Shown piece after piece: positions 27,121 to 37,440 of a stretch of DNA of 64,000 bases. Both the position numbers and the translations under genes were made by a program. Below the pieces are notes generated by a model. The model made no database searches, had not been told where the DNA came from, and worked only from the letters and a program-made list of their open reading frames with translations. This DNA is from Burkholderia sp. Leaf177 (lineage in GTDB: Bacteria; Pseudomonadota; Gammaproteobacteria; Burkholderiales; Burkholderiaceae), in assembly GCF_001424345.1 (NCBI RefSeq), contig NZ_LMPF01000021.1:346635-410634 (forward strand). Reading direction: 5' to 3'. Position 1 is the first letter of the stretch, and the number at the start of each line of letters is the position of its first letter.

Positions 27121-28497
27121 TCAGGAACCCGACGCACTGGCTTGCCATGCCGGCGCCGCAGGTAACCGGCTTAGCGTGACGATCAGGCCAGGCCCATCGG
27201 CCCGATTACTTGCCGTGAGTACCGCGCGATGACGCACGGCAATGCTGGACGCAATCGCAAGTCCCAGCCCGCTGCCTTGCTCCTTGACCGATGAACCCCG
27301 ATAGAACCGGTCGAAGACCCGCTTTAATTCGTCGTCGGGAATCCCGGGGCCGGTATCGGCAACCTCTAGCGAGAAGTCGCCGCTCGCGCCGCGCATCAAT
27401 ACAACATCAACACGGCCACCGGCCGGGGTGTATCGGATGGCGTTATCGATGAGATTGTTGAGCAGGATTCCCAGCGCCTGTTCGTCGCCGAGCACGGTGC
27501 AGGTGTCGTTCCCTTCAGCCGAAACAACGGGGCCTCGCAGATCGAGCCCCAAGTCGATCTGCTTCGCTTCGGCCAGCAGCGACAAGTCGGACACCGACTG
27601 TTCTGCAATGCGCCGCAGGCTGACGGGGATCATCGATTTCTCGTGCCGGGCATCTTCGCGCGCCATGCTCAGCAGTTGCTGCGCAAGATGGATGATGCGA
27701 TTGACGCGCCCTTCAAGGCGCTCGATCACGCGCGTGTCAGTGCTGGCCAGAGCGTCACGTTTTGCGGCCTGCAATTGCAGCTTGAGCGCGGTCAGCGGCG
27801 TGCGCAGTTCGTGTGCGGCATCGGCCACGAACGTACGCTGCGCCCTGGACGCCACGTTGAGACGCTCGAGCAGATCGTTCAACGCGTCGACGAGCGGACG
27901 GATTTCGACAGGCACGCGTTCGTCGATGATCATCGGATCGAGCGAATCGATCGAGCGGTTGGCGAGCGCCCCTGACAAACTGCCAATTGGCGCCAGGCCG
28001 CGCGCCACGATGAACAACACGAGCGCGATGGTGACCGGCACGAGCAGCGCGAGCGGCCAGAGCGTGCGCAGCGCCAGACGCGCCGCGAGATCGTCCCGCA
28101 CCGAATAGGGCTGCGCGACCTGTATATAGCGATCCGGCTGCTGCACGCCGAAAACCCGCCAGCGATATTCGTCGTGCTCGATCGTCCGGAATCCCTCGGA
28201 AAGCCTCGGCAGCGCGGGTTCCTTCGCCGAGTGATAGATCAGCGTGCCCGCCGGACTCCATATGTCGATGGCGATCCGGTCGTCGGCCAGTCCCTTGAAA
28301 TCGTGCTCGCGCTGCTCGGCGCCGCGGGTCGTCGCAATGTTCCCGGGCAGCGACAGCGCCACGGTCCGCAACTCATAGTCGAATAGCTCGCCCGCTTCGT
28401 GACGCGCCGAATGGAAGATGCCGTAACCCGCGATCAGACACGCAGCGGCGAGACCGAAAATCAGCCAGCCGAGCAACCATCGGCGGATCGATCTCAT
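27121..28497 (-). CDS. Sensor histidine kinase (QseC/PmrB/TctE-like)
   Basis: A 458-residue membrane kinase with TM1 about 8-28, a 115-residue periplasmic domain containing FRTIEHDEYRWRVF, and TM2 about 147-166, then HAMP. The H-box ADAAHELRTPLTALKLQ has His229. The N-box is NLIDNAIRYTP, with DTGPGIP and GSGLGLAIASSIAVRH. The short sensor loop and H-box type place it with QseC/PmrB/TctE sensors. It is coupled to the response regulator by an ATGA overlap. The signal (metal, acid pH, antimicrobial peptide or a quorum signal) cannot be decided. Confidence 0.88.
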   Translation of the reverse strand: MRSIRRWLLGWLIFGLAAACLIAGYGIFHSARHEAGELFDYELRTVALSLPGNIATTRGAEQREHDFKGLADDRIAIDIWSPAGTLIYHSAKEPALPRLSEGFRTIEHDEYRWRVFGVQQPDRYIQVAQPYSVRDDLAARLALRTLWPLALLVPVTIALVLFIVARGLAPIGSLSGALANRSIDSLDPMIIDERVPVEIRPLVDALNDLLERLNVASRAQRTFVADAAHELRTPLTALKLQLQAAKRDALASTDTRVIERLEGRVNRIIHLAQQLLSMAREDARHEKSMIPVSLRRIAEQSVSDLSLLAEAKQIDLGLDLRGPVVSAEGNDTCTVLGDEQALGILLNNLIDNAIRYTPAGGRVDVVLMRGASGDFSLEVADTGPGIPDDELKRVFDRFYRGSSVKEQGSGLGLAIASSIAVRHRAVLTASNRADGPGLIVTLSRLPAAPAWQASASGS

Positions 28498-29156
28498 CCG
28501 AGCCGCTTCAGGCGGTAACCCACGCCGCGGATTGTCATGATCTCGTCGGTGCCAATCTTTTTACGCAGGCTGTGCACGTGAACCTCGATGGTGTTGCTGC
28601 CGACTTCCTCGCCCCAGCCGTAAAGCTTTTCTTCCAGTTCCGGACGGCGAAAGACGCGTGTGGGTTCTTCAATCAACGCCTGGAGCAACGCGAATTCACG
28701 CGGTACGAGCGGCAGCGCGACGCCCGCTTTCGAAGCTTCGTGCGAAGCCGGATCCAGCGACAGTTCGCCATGCGTATAGACCGGCTGCTTCTGGCCGGTG
28801 CGGCGGCGCAATAACGCACGAACCCGCGCTGCGAGTTCGTCGATATCGAAGGGTTTCATCAGGTAATCGTCCGCGCCTGCATCGAGGCCGCGAATGCGTT
28901 CGTCGACTGCATCGCGCGCGGTGATGATGATGACTGGTGCCTCCCCTCCCGCACGCCGATACGTGTTCAGCACGTCGATGCCATCGCGTTTCGGCAACCC
29001 GAGGTCGAGCAGCACGAGGTCGTACACACCGTTGGCGAGAGACAAGTCGGCCGCCCGCCCATCGGCGGCGTGATCGATTGCATAACCCGCCCGGCGCATG
29101 AAGTCGACAACCGTCTCGGCAATCATGTCGTCGTCCTCCACCAGCAGCAGGCGCAT
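28494..29156 (-). CDS. Response regulator (QseB/PmrA-like)
   Basis: A 220-residue OmpR-family regulator. The receiver domain has ED at 7-8, Asp51 (LVLLDLGLPKRDG) and Lys in MKPFDIDEL. The winged-helix domain includes [20 protein letters not shown] and the subgroup hallmark EKLYGWGEEVGSNTIEVHVHSLRKKIG seen in QseB/PmrA/BasR. A perfect CTTAAG-N5-CTTAAG repeat 42 bp upstream fits the known binding site of this subgroup, suggesting autoregulation. Similar repeats at 9352, 10665 and 15314 may be regulon members. Confidence 0.9.
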   Translation of the reverse strand: MRLLLVEDDDMIAETVVDFMRRAGYAIDHAADGRAADLSLANGVYDLVLLDLGLPKRDGIDVLNTYRRAGGEAPVIIITARDAVDERIRGLDAGADDYLMKPFDIDELAARVRALLRRRTGQKQPVYTHGELSLDPASHEASKAGVALPLVPREFALLQALIEEPTRVFRRPELEEKLYGWGEEVGSNTIEVHVHSLRKKIGTDEIMTIRGVGYRLKRLG

Positions 29157-29197
29157 CGTTTTTCTCCTTGTCAGGCGAGCATTGTCGGGATTATTTG

Positions 29198-29214
29198 CTT
29201 AAGGGTTCCTTAAG
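29198..29214. promoter_or_regulatory. QseB/PmrA box of the response regulator promoter
   Basis: CTTAAGGGTTCCTTAAG: two identical CTTAAG hexamers separated by five bases, 42 bp upstream of the response regulator ATG. This matches the direct-repeat box recognised by PmrA/QseB-type regulators. Confidence 0.65.
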
Positions 29215-29429
29215 CCCGCAGCGTGCGAACCCGCATGCTTTCGTTTGAACTCGACAAGAGAGAACTTACACCTGCTTCAGGAAACGCGGTCTCAACCCGC
29301 TATTTTGGGTTGCGGCGAGCCGTCCAGCGTTGGTCTCGCGTCAGATTAATGCGTTAGCCGATCGAACCAGAGATGAACCACGGGCGTTAGGAATAACGTG
29401 TGTACGACGGGCCCTGCGAAAAGAGCGAC

Positions 29430-30062
29430 TCATGCGTGCTTCGAAAGCGCGCTGTTGTGTTCGATGATGCCGGCGGGCCTCATACGCGACAGCTCTTTTC
29501 GCAAAGCATCCGTATTCAGTGCGCAGGCTTCGTACGCTGAATGAAGCGTACGCAGGCCGCCGTCGTTTATGCAGTGAGCGTCGCAGAATTCTTTCGATGC
29601 ATGCCGCAGCGCCGCGAAAAAAACATACAGGCTCGTACGGGCGCGATCGAGTGCGGTGCTGCACGCGGCGTTAGGCATGGAATGAAGATCGATCTGGTCC
29701 AGGCGACGGATTGAATGATCAATCTGCGATTCGTTGTAGACGCCACGGAAATATCGTTCTGTTTCCGCTTCCACATAGAGATCACAATCGGCCTGCTGGG
29801 CAAGAGAGCAACTTGCAACGACAGCATCAAGTGTTGCTTGAGAGCTCTGACGCAATATCTCGGCAGTCATGCGCCGCGCCTGCCACGCGAGATGGATTGG
29901 AATTGCCAGCGCGACCGCGACAGCGAAAAGATCCGACAGCGCGCCTCTAAGCATCAGCAAACTTCCCGCAGACATCATGGCAATGTACGGGCTGGAGAGT
30001 GCGATAAATGTCGCCGCCCCGCCAACAGCCACGTCTTTGATCTTCAATGAGCTCACTGACAT
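29430..30062 (-). CDS. Membrane protein of unknown function
   Basis: From the ATG at 30062 (AGAGG site upstream; an earlier in-frame start at 30149 lacks one) the protein has 210 residues. Two hydrophobic helices, about 10-30 and 38-58 (AVGGAATFIALSSPYIAMMS and LFAVAVALAIPIHLAW), are followed by a helical cytoplasmic or periplasmic region with several Cys residues. I recognise no family and no catalytic motif. It is same-strand with the two-component genes downstream but separated from them by about 270 bp. Together with the next gene it forms an unexplained pair beside the selenocysteine tRNA. Confidence 0.55.
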   Translation of the reverse strand: MSVSSLKIKDVAVGGAATFIALSSPYIAMMSAGSLLMLRGALSDLFAVAVALAIPIHLAWQARRMTAEILRQSSQATLDAVVASCSLAQQADCDLYVEAETERYFRGVYNESQIDHSIRRLDQIDLHSMPNAACSTALDRARTSLYVFFAALRHASKEFCDAHCINDGGLRTLHSAYEACALNTDALRKELSRMRPAGIIEHNSALSKHA

Positions 30063-30249
30063 GCAGGCTACCTCTGACGACGTTGACACTAGACAGACAT
30101 TAGATCGGATTACTAATAGCTTGATGCGAGCTTTGACTTTTCGGACCATGAACCAACGATACTCGATTTGAGCGCGAGTAGAATTAGCGCGGCCTTACGC
30201 ATGAGAGGCGCTGAAAGGCAAATGGATACCAGCCCGTTGCTCGTAGCCG

Positions 30250-30981
30250 CTACCGTCGCCAGCCGAACGCCGTGACTGCTGTAGTGAGGTGATCGCACGC
30301 TACGGCGCCGCGCAAATCGCCAGGCAATGGAATATCAAGAGTACGCCAGCCCGGATTTTCCGCGCATGCACGCGTAAGACTAAGTTCGCGTGCCTGTTGC
30401 TGTGCGTCTAGCAGTGAGAAAGACGCGCGCGTCGTATCGCCCGCATTCGTGTTATCGATAAGCGGCCCTGCAACGCCTACGGCCAGCTCGCCTACGCTTA
30501 CTGCGATCAAAAGCCAGGCGCCCGCTGAAACAACATCTGCGGTTATCGAACGCTTCCCGGCGCTATCCGGCGTGCTCGCGAAACACACGCCGCGTGGTGT
30601 TTCTTCCAGTTGAACTTCGCCCGGCTCGCAGCACAACGCGCGCGATGTCACCATCCGGAGTGAAGCGCGCTGGACGCCGAATTGCCGCCCGGCGGCGGTG
30701 TTGCGGCTGTTTTTCATGCGTTTGCGTTCGGACATGCTAAGACCGTTTCGACCGGTCATGGATGAAACCAACTGCCAGTCGTTGCGCAATAGCCAGACAA
30801 AAACTTCATTGCGTGCGGGACTTCGGCGCGCGTGGGCCAAATTCCCCGCAAACGCGTGGAACGTATAGTCGATGCCCTCGGCAAAAAACTCCGCCGGCCA
30901 GTGGGTGCCACGTGCATCGACCTCTCGGGTCGCGGATTCGCGGACCGAGTTGATCGCGGCCTTGTTTGCCGTATTTTCCAA
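30250..30981 (-). CDS. Hypothetical protein with one membrane segment
   Basis: A 243-codon frame with GC-rich third positions throughout, which supports coding. Its start is unclear: the first possible start is a TTG at 30981, and the ATGs at 30759, 30735 and 30717 have no good ribosome binding site. The C-terminal half has a hydrophobic segment (VVSAGAWLLIAVSVGELAVG) and then a Cys-containing domain ending CDHLTTAVTAFGWRR. The N-terminal half contains FVWLLRNDWQLVSSMTGRNG. No family is recognised. It lies about 300 bp downstream of selC on the same strand. Confidence 0.45.
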   Translation of the reverse strand: MENTANKAAINSVRESATREVDARGTHWPAEFFAEGIDYTFHAFAGNLAHARRSPARNEVFVWLLRNDWQLVSSMTGRNGLSMSERKRMKNSRNTAAGRQFGVQRASLRMVTSRALCCEPGEVQLEETPRGVCFASTPDSAGKRSITADVVSAGAWLLIAVSVGELAVGVAGPLIDNTNAGDTTRASFSLLDAQQQARELSLTRACAENPGWRTLDIPLPGDLRGAVACDHLTTAVTAFGWRR

Positions 30982-31279
30982 TCGAAGCCTGAAAGGTCTA
31001 GAAACCGGCCATCAAGCTTATTGGAGGAAACTTAGCCCAGACACAGCGCCCGAAAACGTTTAGCGCAGGCGTGGATTGTCTTTTTGCGGGGGATGATCGG
31101 GCGCGGAGTTGGATAGCAAGTGCGCGAGGGCGACGCGAATTCTCGTTGCTGCACGCACTCATGATTCGTCCTGACGCCATTCTCGCGCACGCTGAACGGG
31201 AGGATGCAGCTAGGGAAGGAACGAAGAATCAAGACAACAAAACGCATGCACGCAACATCAATTGCGTCACGCATTAATC

Positions 31280-31375
31280 TGGCGGAAGGCAGCCGGAGTC
31301 GAACCGACCTGAGAGCGTCTGACGCCCTCAACTGGGTTTGAAGCCCAGCCGTACCACCGGATACGAATGCCTTCC
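31280..31375 (-). tRNA. selC: tRNA-Sec (anticodon UCA)
   Basis: The minus strand reads an extended acceptor stem GGAAGGC pairing with GCCTTCC, discriminator G and an encoded CCA. The anticodon arm CTGGGCTTCAAACCCAG has a UCA anticodon, read against UGA. The extra arm is very long, with an 8-bp stem (GAGGGCGT with ACGCTCTC, one wobble), and the T-loop contains GGTTCGACTCC. The 96-base length including CCA is characteristic of bacterial selenocysteine tRNA. It follows selB by 39 bp on the same strand and so closes the formate dehydrogenase/selenocysteine cassette. Confidence 0.97.
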
Positions 31376-31414
31376 TTTTTTGAACCATCTAGTACATTTT
31401 GCGGCGTGCCCTGA

Positions 31415-33328
31415 TCAAAGCAGTTCGAGCCAGTCGCTGTCCTTGCGCATCACATGCATTTCGCGGTGGAAGCGAGTATACCCAACGCGATCGAAAAATT
31501 CTAAAACCTGGATCGCGCGTTTGCGCCCGAGTGCGGTGGCATCGCGGAAAGGCGCTGCGGCCAGTCTCGCATCGTTGTTTTGCGCGTGCGATGCGGCGAT
31601 TGTCGCGAGTTCCCGGATTGCATCGCGATGATAAAAAAGATCCCGCACCACCTGGAAAACTTCCCCTCGCCGAGCAAGCTTGCGTAGCAGCAGCCGCACG
31701 CGCTCTTCGGATACGTCGACAGAACCCGCAAGATCGCGTACCCATGGCGGATTAAAACCACCTGACTTGATAGCGGGCAATAACAGTAGCGCAAGCGCGT
31801 GATCCGTATTGTCGAGAGTAACCGTGTGATCGGGCAGATGCAGCCACGGTCCGCTCCGAACGATATCGCCTTCAGCGCACGCGTCGTTGATCAGCGCGCG
31901 CCACAATGCATCGTCCATTTGCGGCGCAACGATCCGGCGCAAGCGCGAAGCATCGGGTCCTTGTTCGTCGGGCGAACGCTCGTGGAATTGCTTCAACGCA
32001 GCAAGCAAACGAATGGTCAACGCCCGCCATGTTGCGCCTGCAATGAACAAGGCATCCTCGCCGGATAGCGGGATTATGCGGGTATCGGCGGGAAGCTTCA
32101 GCAACGCAGCCGGCACGCCGCTCATTTGCTCGAGCATCGAACTCGGCAAACCGTTGGGCGCGCGAGCGAGCAGCGCGTCGAGCGTACCGGTGTCGAGCAT
32201 CGTCTGGATTGCGTCGAGCCATTCGAGGCGTTCCGGCGTGCGACGTTTGCGCGCCGGACCGAAAGGATCGAGTACATGACCGCCGCCAATCGTCCGGTTC
32301 GCCTGCGCATTCCTCACGATAAACCTGTCGCCCGGCAACGCGCAAAGCGGACGTTCAAACACGAGCTGCACACGCGCGGTCTGTTCAGGGCCCAGCGAAT
32401 CGCCATCGAGCAACGCAACGTGCGCGACCTGATGCTGCGTGCCGAGATGCACATGAATCGGGGTCCAATGCTGAAGCGTGACGGCAGCATTGGCCAATAA
32501 AGTAAGCGTTGCATCGATACGTTCCGAACCCCGCGACAGGCGCGGATCGACAATCCAGTCACCACGATTGATCGCGTCCTTCTCGATCCCCGCGAGGTTG
32601 AGCGCACAGCGCTCGCCAGCACGACCGGATTCGGCGGCGCGATTCTGCGCGTGAATACTTCGCACGCGCACGCGCTCGCCCTTCGGCGCAAGCAGCAAGG
32701 TCTCGCCCGCCGTTACGCGCCCCGCGACTACCGTGCCAGTGACAATGGTGCCCTGCCCGGCAAGCGTGAACACGCGGTCTATGGCAAGCCGAAACAAGCC
32801 ATCGTCGCGGCGCATGCGCCAGGCAGCGGCTGCCGCGCGCAAATGCGCATCGAGCGCAGCGACGCCGGGATCATCGCGCAAGGTCGCGTTGGTATCGAAG
32901 ACGGGCGCATCGCGCAACGCGCTTCCCGCCAGAAACGCGTTGATCTCGTTGTGGACGTCGTGCAAACGATGCGCGTCGACGCGATCCGTTTTGGTCAGGG
33001 CAACCGCGCCCTGGCGCACGCCGAGCAATTGCAGAATCGCGAGATGCTCCTGCGTCTGCGGCATCACCCCGTCGTCCGCGGCAATCACGAGCAACGCGTA
33101 GTCGATACCGCTCGCACCCGCCGTCATGGTGTGCACGAGTTTTTCGTGACCCGGGACATCGATAAGACCAAGCACATCGCCGTTATCGAGCGGCACATAG
33201 GCATACCCGAGCTCGATGGAAATGCCGCGCGCCTTTTCCTCTTTCAGGCGATCCGTGTCCACGCCCGAGAGCGCGCGAACGAGCGTGGTCTTACCGTGAT
33301 CGATATGCCCAGCCGTGCCGACGATCAT
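31415..33328 (-). CDS. selB: Selenocysteine-specific elongation factor SelB
   Basis: The 637-residue translation factor begins [20 protein letters not shown] (G1 P-loop). It has DVPGHEKLV (G3) and TKTD (G4), two beta-barrel domains homologous to EF-Tu, and C-terminal winged-helix repeats that bind the SECIS hairpin (for example [17 protein letters not shown] and [20 protein letters not shown]). It delivers Sec-tRNA to in-frame UGA codons. The start at 33328 overlaps the selA stop (ATGA), so an upstream-extended frame to 33385 is not used. In this window its obvious client is fdnG. Confidence 0.97.
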   Translation of the reverse strand: MIVGTAGHIDHGKTTLVRALSGVDTDRLKEEKARGISIELGYAYVPLDNGDVLGLIDVPGHEKLVHTMTAGASGIDYALLVIAADDGVMPQTQEHLAILQLLGVRQGAVALTKTDRVDAHRLHDVHNEINAFLAGSALRDAPVFDTNATLRDDPGVAALDAHLRAAAAAWRMRRDDGLFRLAIDRVFTLAGQGTIVTGTVVAGRVTAGETLLLAPKGERVRVRSIHAQNRAAESGRAGERCALNLAGIEKDAINRGDWIVDPRLSRGSERIDATLTLLANAAVTLQHWTPIHVHLGTQHQVAHVALLDGDSLGPEQTARVQLVFERPLCALPGDRFIVRNAQANRTIGGGHVLDPFGPARKRRTPERLEWLDAIQTMLDTGTLDALLARAPNGLPSSMLEQMSGVPAALLKLPADTRIIPLSGEDALFIAGATWRALTIRLLAALKQFHERSPDEQGPDASRLRRIVAPQMDDALWRALINDACAEGDIVRSGPWLHLPDHTVTLDNTDHALALLLLPAIKSGGFNPPWVRDLAGSVDVSEERVRLLLRKLARRGEVFQVVRDLFYHRDAIRELATIAASHAQNNDARLAAAPFRDATALGRKRAIQVLEFFDRVGYTRFHREMHVMRKDSDWLELL

Positions 33329-34755
33329 CCTTCGAAACCCGCGAGTTGCGCGATGAACCCGGTTTCGTCGGCGGCTTCGAGACAACGCAGATCGAGCCGC
33401 AATGCGTCGTCCGCAACACGGCCGATCACCGGCCGTGGCAACTCGCGCAACTTTTTTTCGAGCGCAAGCAGTTGTCGTCCGCCGCGTTTGCCATCGGCCA
33501 TTCTGATGACCACGCCATAGCTCGGCAGGAGATCGACGGGCAACGCGCCGCTGCCGATCTGGCTGAACATCGGCTCTACGGCAACCGCATAACGCTCGCC
33601 CGCCTCGCGTTGCAGCGCGGGCTGAACGCGTTCGGCGGCGGCACGCATGGCGTCGGCTGGACGGGTCAGCAAACGCAATGTGGTAAGACGCTCGGCAAGC
33701 AGCTCCGGCGCACGATAAAGCTGCAGCACGGGCTCGAGCGCGGCGAGCGTCAGCTTGCCGACGCGCAACGCGCGCTTGAGCGGATGTTTCTTGATCTTCG
33801 CAATCAGGTCTCGCCGCCCGACGATCAAGCCGGCCTGCGGACCACCGAGCAGCTTGTCGCCGCTGAACGTGACGAGGTCCGCGCCGGCGGTGATCGTCTC
33901 GCGCACGGTGGCTTCACGCGGCAATCCCCATTGGGTGAGGTCGACCAGCGTACCGCTGCCCAGATCGACCACCATGGGCACGCCACGATCCTTCGAGAGC
34001 GGCGCCAGTTCGGCGACCGTCACCTCCTTGGTGAACCCGTTGATGGCGTAGTTGCTCGTGTGCACTTTCATCAGCAACGCAGTGCGCTGGTAGATGGCTT
34101 CGTCGTAATCCTTCAGATGCGTGCGGTTCGTGGTTCCGACTTCACGCAGTTTCGCACCGGCGCGCATCATGATGTCGGGGATGCGGAACGCGCCGCCGAT
34201 TTCCACGAGTTCTCCGCGCGACACGATCACTTCTTTTTTCGGCGCAAGGGCCGACAAGGTCAGCAGGACAGCCGCTGCATTGTTATTGACGACAGTCGCG
34301 GCTTCGGCGCCAGTCAGCTCGCAAATGAGTTCATCGATAAGATCATCGCGATCCCCGCGCTTGCCTGTTTCCAGGTTGAACTCGAGGTTCGCCGGGCGCG
34401 TCAACGCGGCGACGACAGCGCTCACGGCGGCATCGGGCAGTAACGCACGGCCGAGGTTCGTGTGCAAAACCGTGCCCGTCAAGTTGAACACCGTGCGAAA
34501 TTTCGCGCGATTGCGCGAGCGAAGATTCTGCTCGACCGAAGCCGTCAGCGCCGGCAAATCGAGTGCGCCCACGGACGCGCAACCGGCAAGCGCGGCCGCA
34601 CGCCAGGCGTCGAGCGCGCCTCGCAGCGTAGCCAGCACCTGCGTACGACCGAATTCGCCGGCAAGCATCACGAATCCTTCGGACGCCATGACCTGCTCCA
34701 CAGACGGCACATGCGCCATCAGCGCCCGCAATTCAGTGCCCGTTACATCGCTCAC
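33325..34755 (-). CDS. selA: L-seryl-tRNA(Sec) selenium transferase SelA
   Basis: A 476-residue PLP enzyme that converts seryl-tRNA(Sec) to selenocysteyl-tRNA with selenophosphate. Visible landmarks are [14 protein letters not shown] (about 91-104), [26 protein letters not shown] and the PLP lysine in [13 protein letters not shown] (Lys301). The length matches the E. coli enzyme closely. It is translationally coupled to selB by ATGA and follows fdhE closely. Selenophosphate synthetase (SelD) is not in this window and must be encoded elsewhere. Confidence 0.97.
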   Translation of the reverse strand: MSDVTGTELRALMAHVPSVEQVMASEGFVMLAGEFGRTQVLATLRGALDAWRAAALAGCASVGALDLPALTASVEQNLRSRNRAKFRTVFNLTGTVLHTNLGRALLPDAAVSAVVAALTRPANLEFNLETGKRGDRDDLIDELICELTGAEAATVVNNNAAAVLLTLSALAPKKEVIVSRGELVEIGGAFRIPDIMMRAGAKLREVGTTNRTHLKDYDEAIYQRTALLMKVHTSNYAINGFTKEVTVAELAPLSKDRGVPMVVDLGSGTLVDLTQWGLPREATVRETITAGADLVTFSGDKLLGGPQAGLIVGRRDLIAKIKKHPLKRALRVGKLTLAALEPVLQLYRAPELLAERLTTLRLLTRPADAMRAAAERVQPALQREAGERYAVAVEPMFSQIGSGALPVDLLPSYGVVIRMADGKRGGRQLLALEKKLRELPRPVIGRVADDALRLDLRCLEAADETGFIAQLAGFEG

Positions 34756-34768
34756 AAGCCGATCCTTT

Positions 34769-35764
34769 TTAATTGGACTCGCCAGGTTGGTCGGTTTTGT
34801 CGTCGACTTGTTCCGGCCACAACCACGGATGCGGGGAGGCTCGCCGATAACCCTCCTCGCCCATCAACAGATCGAGCGTGAGGCTGGCGAGATCGTCGGC
34901 GAAAGGCTCGAAGTCATAGTCCTTGTCCTGGAAGCCGATCTTCCTATACGTATGGCATTCGTCGCACGATTCGGCTTTCAACGGCGCTTTCTTCGATTCC
35001 CGTTCCCTGGCTTCCGTATCAGCATCGGGTGTTCCCAGTGCGTGATACGCGATTCCCTTGGTCGAATCGCAATTCGAACATTTCGAGCGGACCATGTGCC
35101 ATTCGGTGGCGCACAAGCCGCACTGCAGGAAGCGATAATTCTCGTACGCGCCGCCAATGCGCACCGTACTTGCGACAGGATGCGAACCGCAGACCGGGCA
35201 AAGACCCAGCGTTTCGATATACGGCACGTCTCGCTTGTCAGTATCCGCTGCAAGATCCGTCCACACCACCTGCAACGCAGCCGAAATAAACGGCGCGGCG
35301 GCCGGATCTACCTCGGCAAAACGCTGCGCAAAAATTGCGTCGGCTTGTGCTTCGAGCGTGGCGGCATCGAGCGACTTGAGCCTGACGATCAGTTGTTCCA
35401 GAGCCGGGCTCAGCGGACCAGCGGCTTTAAGTTTATCGAGCAAACGAACGAGCACGTCCCGCCATGCCGGGTCGCGCACGCCCGACAACGCGGGGATCAA
35501 CGGCATGGAATGTTTTTGGGCGCTGGCAATCAGCTCGGCGCTCGGCGGCTTCGCCTTGAAATTCTGGATCACGTCCTGCTGTGCATTGGCGAGCGCTGCC
35601 ATCAGGCGCAAATATCCTGCTATAGGGTTGCTGCGTTCGGCAAGCGCACGCAAGCGCGCCGCACGCGCAAGGAACACGGTGGAGCGCTCAGGCGTACGGA
35701 TGCGCGGTATTGCGGATTGATCGAGCGACTCGATATCACCCGCTTCTAGAATGCGTTGGACCAC
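34769..35764 (-). CDS. fdhE: Formate dehydrogenase accessory protein FdhE
   Basis: From a GTG at 35764 (AAGAGG site upstream) the protein has 331 residues. Residues about 20-60 resemble the FdhE start ([20 protein letters not shown]). The C-terminal half has rubredoxin-like Cys pairs, [26 protein letters not shown] and [10 protein letters not shown], that bind iron. FdhE is required for activity of membrane formate dehydrogenases and acts in the cytoplasm on the catalytic subunit. It sits between fdnI and selA, 13 bp ahead of selA. The longer frame to 35854 has no family match at its N-terminus. Confidence 0.93.
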   Translation of the reverse strand: MVQRILEAGDIESLDQSAIPRIRTPERSTVFLARAARLRALAERSNPIAGYLRLMAALANAQQDVIQNFKAKPPSAELIASAQKHSMPLIPALSGVRDPAWRDVLVRLLDKLKAAGPLSPALEQLIVRLKSLDAATLEAQADAIFAQRFAEVDPAAAPFISAALQVVWTDLAADTDKRDVPYIETLGLCPVCGSHPVASTVRIGGAYENYRFLQCGLCATEWHMVRSKCSNCDSTKGIAYHALGTPDADTEARERESKKAPLKAESCDECHTYRKIGFQDKDYDFEPFADDLASLTLDLLMGEEGYRRASPHPWLWPEQVDDKTDQPGESN

Positions 35765-35864
35765 GATTGTCGACCTCTTGAAACTGATAAGCCGCCGCGT
35801 TTTTTCTGGAAGCTGAGAACGGCGGCGGCCGGTTACATCGGATGCAGGTTGCAAACCGTCAGAC

Positions 35865-36521
35865 TTACTTTCCGATGATTTCCTTGAACCATCTCGGATG
35901 ATGTTTCTTCGCCCAGCCGTAAGTCACGGTGCCGCGCGTCATTGCACCGATCGATCCCTTGATCCACAAAGCCGCGTAGATGTGCACCACGATTCCGACG
36001 ATCAGCACGAACGCGGCGGCGGCATGCACGACGGCCGCCAGGCGAATGATCTCGATCGGAAAATAGAACGAGAAATACCGCCGCCAGATCACAATACCGC
36101 TTGCCAGAAGCAGCAAAAGGCACGCGACCATGGTGAAGAACAGCAGTTTCTGACCCGCGTTGTACTTGCCGATTGCGGGAAGTTTCTCCTCGCGATTGTT
36201 GAGTACATCGCCAATCTGGCGCATCCATTGCACGTCGCTCTTGTCCAGATAATTATGGTGCCAGAAACGCAACGCAAGGATCAGGAACGAGAGAAACATC
36301 ACGCAGCCAATGAACGGATGCAAGATGCGCGTCCATTGCCCGCCGCCCAAAAGCGCATATAACCACGACATGGCCGGATGAAACATGGCAAGTCCGGACA
36401 ACGCCAGCAAGATGAACGTGATGGCGGTGATCCAGTGGTTGGTGCGTTCATTGGGCGTGTAGCGCAGGATCAGCCCATTGCCTTTCACGTCCCGCGAAAC
36501 AGCGTCTTTATCGTGCGTCAT
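35865..36521 (-). CDS. fdnI: Formate dehydrogenase gamma subunit, cytochrome b556
   Basis: A 218-residue membrane protein with four hydrophobic helices and candidate haem-ligand histidines in [11 protein letters not shown] (start of TM1), [16 protein letters not shown] and [18 protein letters not shown]. It transfers electrons from the iron-sulfur subunit to quinone. The start at 36521 (MTHDKDAV) overlaps the end of the beta-subunit gene by 14 bp. fdnI is used for the fdnGHI/fdoGHI type; which paralogue it corresponds to cannot be told. Confidence 0.93.
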   Translation of the reverse strand: MTHDKDAVSRDVKGNGLILRYTPNERTNHWITAITFILLALSGLAMFHPAMSWLYALLGGGQWTRILHPFIGCVMFLSFLILALRFWHHNYLDKSDVQWMRQIGDVLNNREEKLPAIGKYNAGQKLLFFTMVACLLLLLASGIVIWRRYFSFYFPIEIIRLAAVVHAAAAFVLIVGIVVHIYAALWIKGSIGAMTRGTVTYGWAKKHHPRWFKEIIGK

Positions 36522-37431
36522 CGGATGCCTCCCGTGCTTCAGCGGCTTCACGCTGTGCTTCGGCTTCTTCCGCCTCCGACACCTCGTTCGGTCCAACCCG
36601 CGTGTAGTGGAAAAATCCCGCTAGCGCGGCCACCACGATACCGGCGAGCGCCAACGGTTTTGCCAGGCCCTTCCAAAGATAAACCATTGCGCTGATCTTC
36701 GGATTTTGCGGCAGGCCGTGATAGAGGTTGGCTTTGTCGGCGTGATGCAGCACGTACATCACATGCGTGCCGCCTACGCCTGCGGGATCGTACAGACCTG
36801 CATTTGCAAAGCCGCGTTCCTTCAGGTCCACCACGCGGTCCGCCGCCTGCTGCTTCATGTCCTCTTTCGTGCCGAACATGATGGCGCCGGTAGGGCAGGT
36901 TTTCACGCAGGCCGGTTCCTGTCCGACTGCGACACGATCCGAACACAGCGTGCATTTATAAGCGCGATTGTCCTGCTTCGATATACGCGGCACGTTGAAC
37001 GGGCAACCCGTCACGCAGTAGCCGCAACCAATGCAATTTTCCTCGTGAAAATCCACGATGCCGTTCGTGTACTGAACGATCGCGCCCGGCGAAGGACACG
37101 CTTTCAAACACCCCGGGTCCTCGCAATGCATGCAGCCGTCCTTGCGGATCAGCCACTCCAGATCGCCCTCGGTGTTCTCGTATTCCGAGAACCGCATGAC
37201 CGTCCATGAATGTTCGGTGAGGTCACGCGGGTTGTCGTACACGCCGATGGAATCGCCCACTTCATCGCGCAAGTCGTTCCATTCCATGCACGCCGTCTGA
37301 CACGCCTTGCAGCCGATGCACTTCGATACATCGATAAGCTTTGCAACAGTCCCCGTCACCGGCGCGCGAACCTGAGGCTCAGGCAGCGTGGTGGCAGAGA
37401 GACGTTTGATATCCAGTGATTGCAGTGCCAT
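36508..37431 (-). CDS. fdnH: Formate dehydrogenase beta subunit, iron-sulfur protein
   Basis: A 307-residue protein with four 4Fe-4S cluster motifs in the usual order: [15 protein letters not shown] (about 38-52), [14 protein letters not shown] (about 100-113), [16 protein letters not shown] (about 133-148) and [21 protein letters not shown] split over the last cluster. A single C-terminal membrane helix ([18 protein letters not shown]) anchors it to the gamma subunit. A hydrophilic Glu/Ala-rich tail of about 28 residues follows. It relays electrons from the molybdenum subunit to cytochrome b. Confidence 0.96.
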   Translation of the reverse strand: MALQSLDIKRLSATTLPEPQVRAPVTGTVAKLIDVSKCIGCKACQTACMEWNDLRDEVGDSIGVYDNPRDLTEHSWTVMRFSEYENTEGDLEWLIRKDGCMHCEDPGCLKACPSPGAIVQYTNGIVDFHEENCIGCGYCVTGCPFNVPRISKQDNRAYKCTLCSDRVAVGQEPACVKTCPTGAIMFGTKEDMKQQAADRVVDLKERGFANAGLYDPAGVGGTHVMYVLHHADKANLYHGLPQNPKISAMVYLWKGLAKPLALAGIVVAALAGFFHYTRVGPNEVSEAEEAEAQREAAEAREASDDAR

Positions 37432-37440
37432 CTCTTTTCC

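Noticed and set aside
31280-31375. Integration (att) site at the selC 3' end
   Set aside because: selC is a known island target, but no integrase or repeated 3'-end copy of the tRNA is seen within the window.
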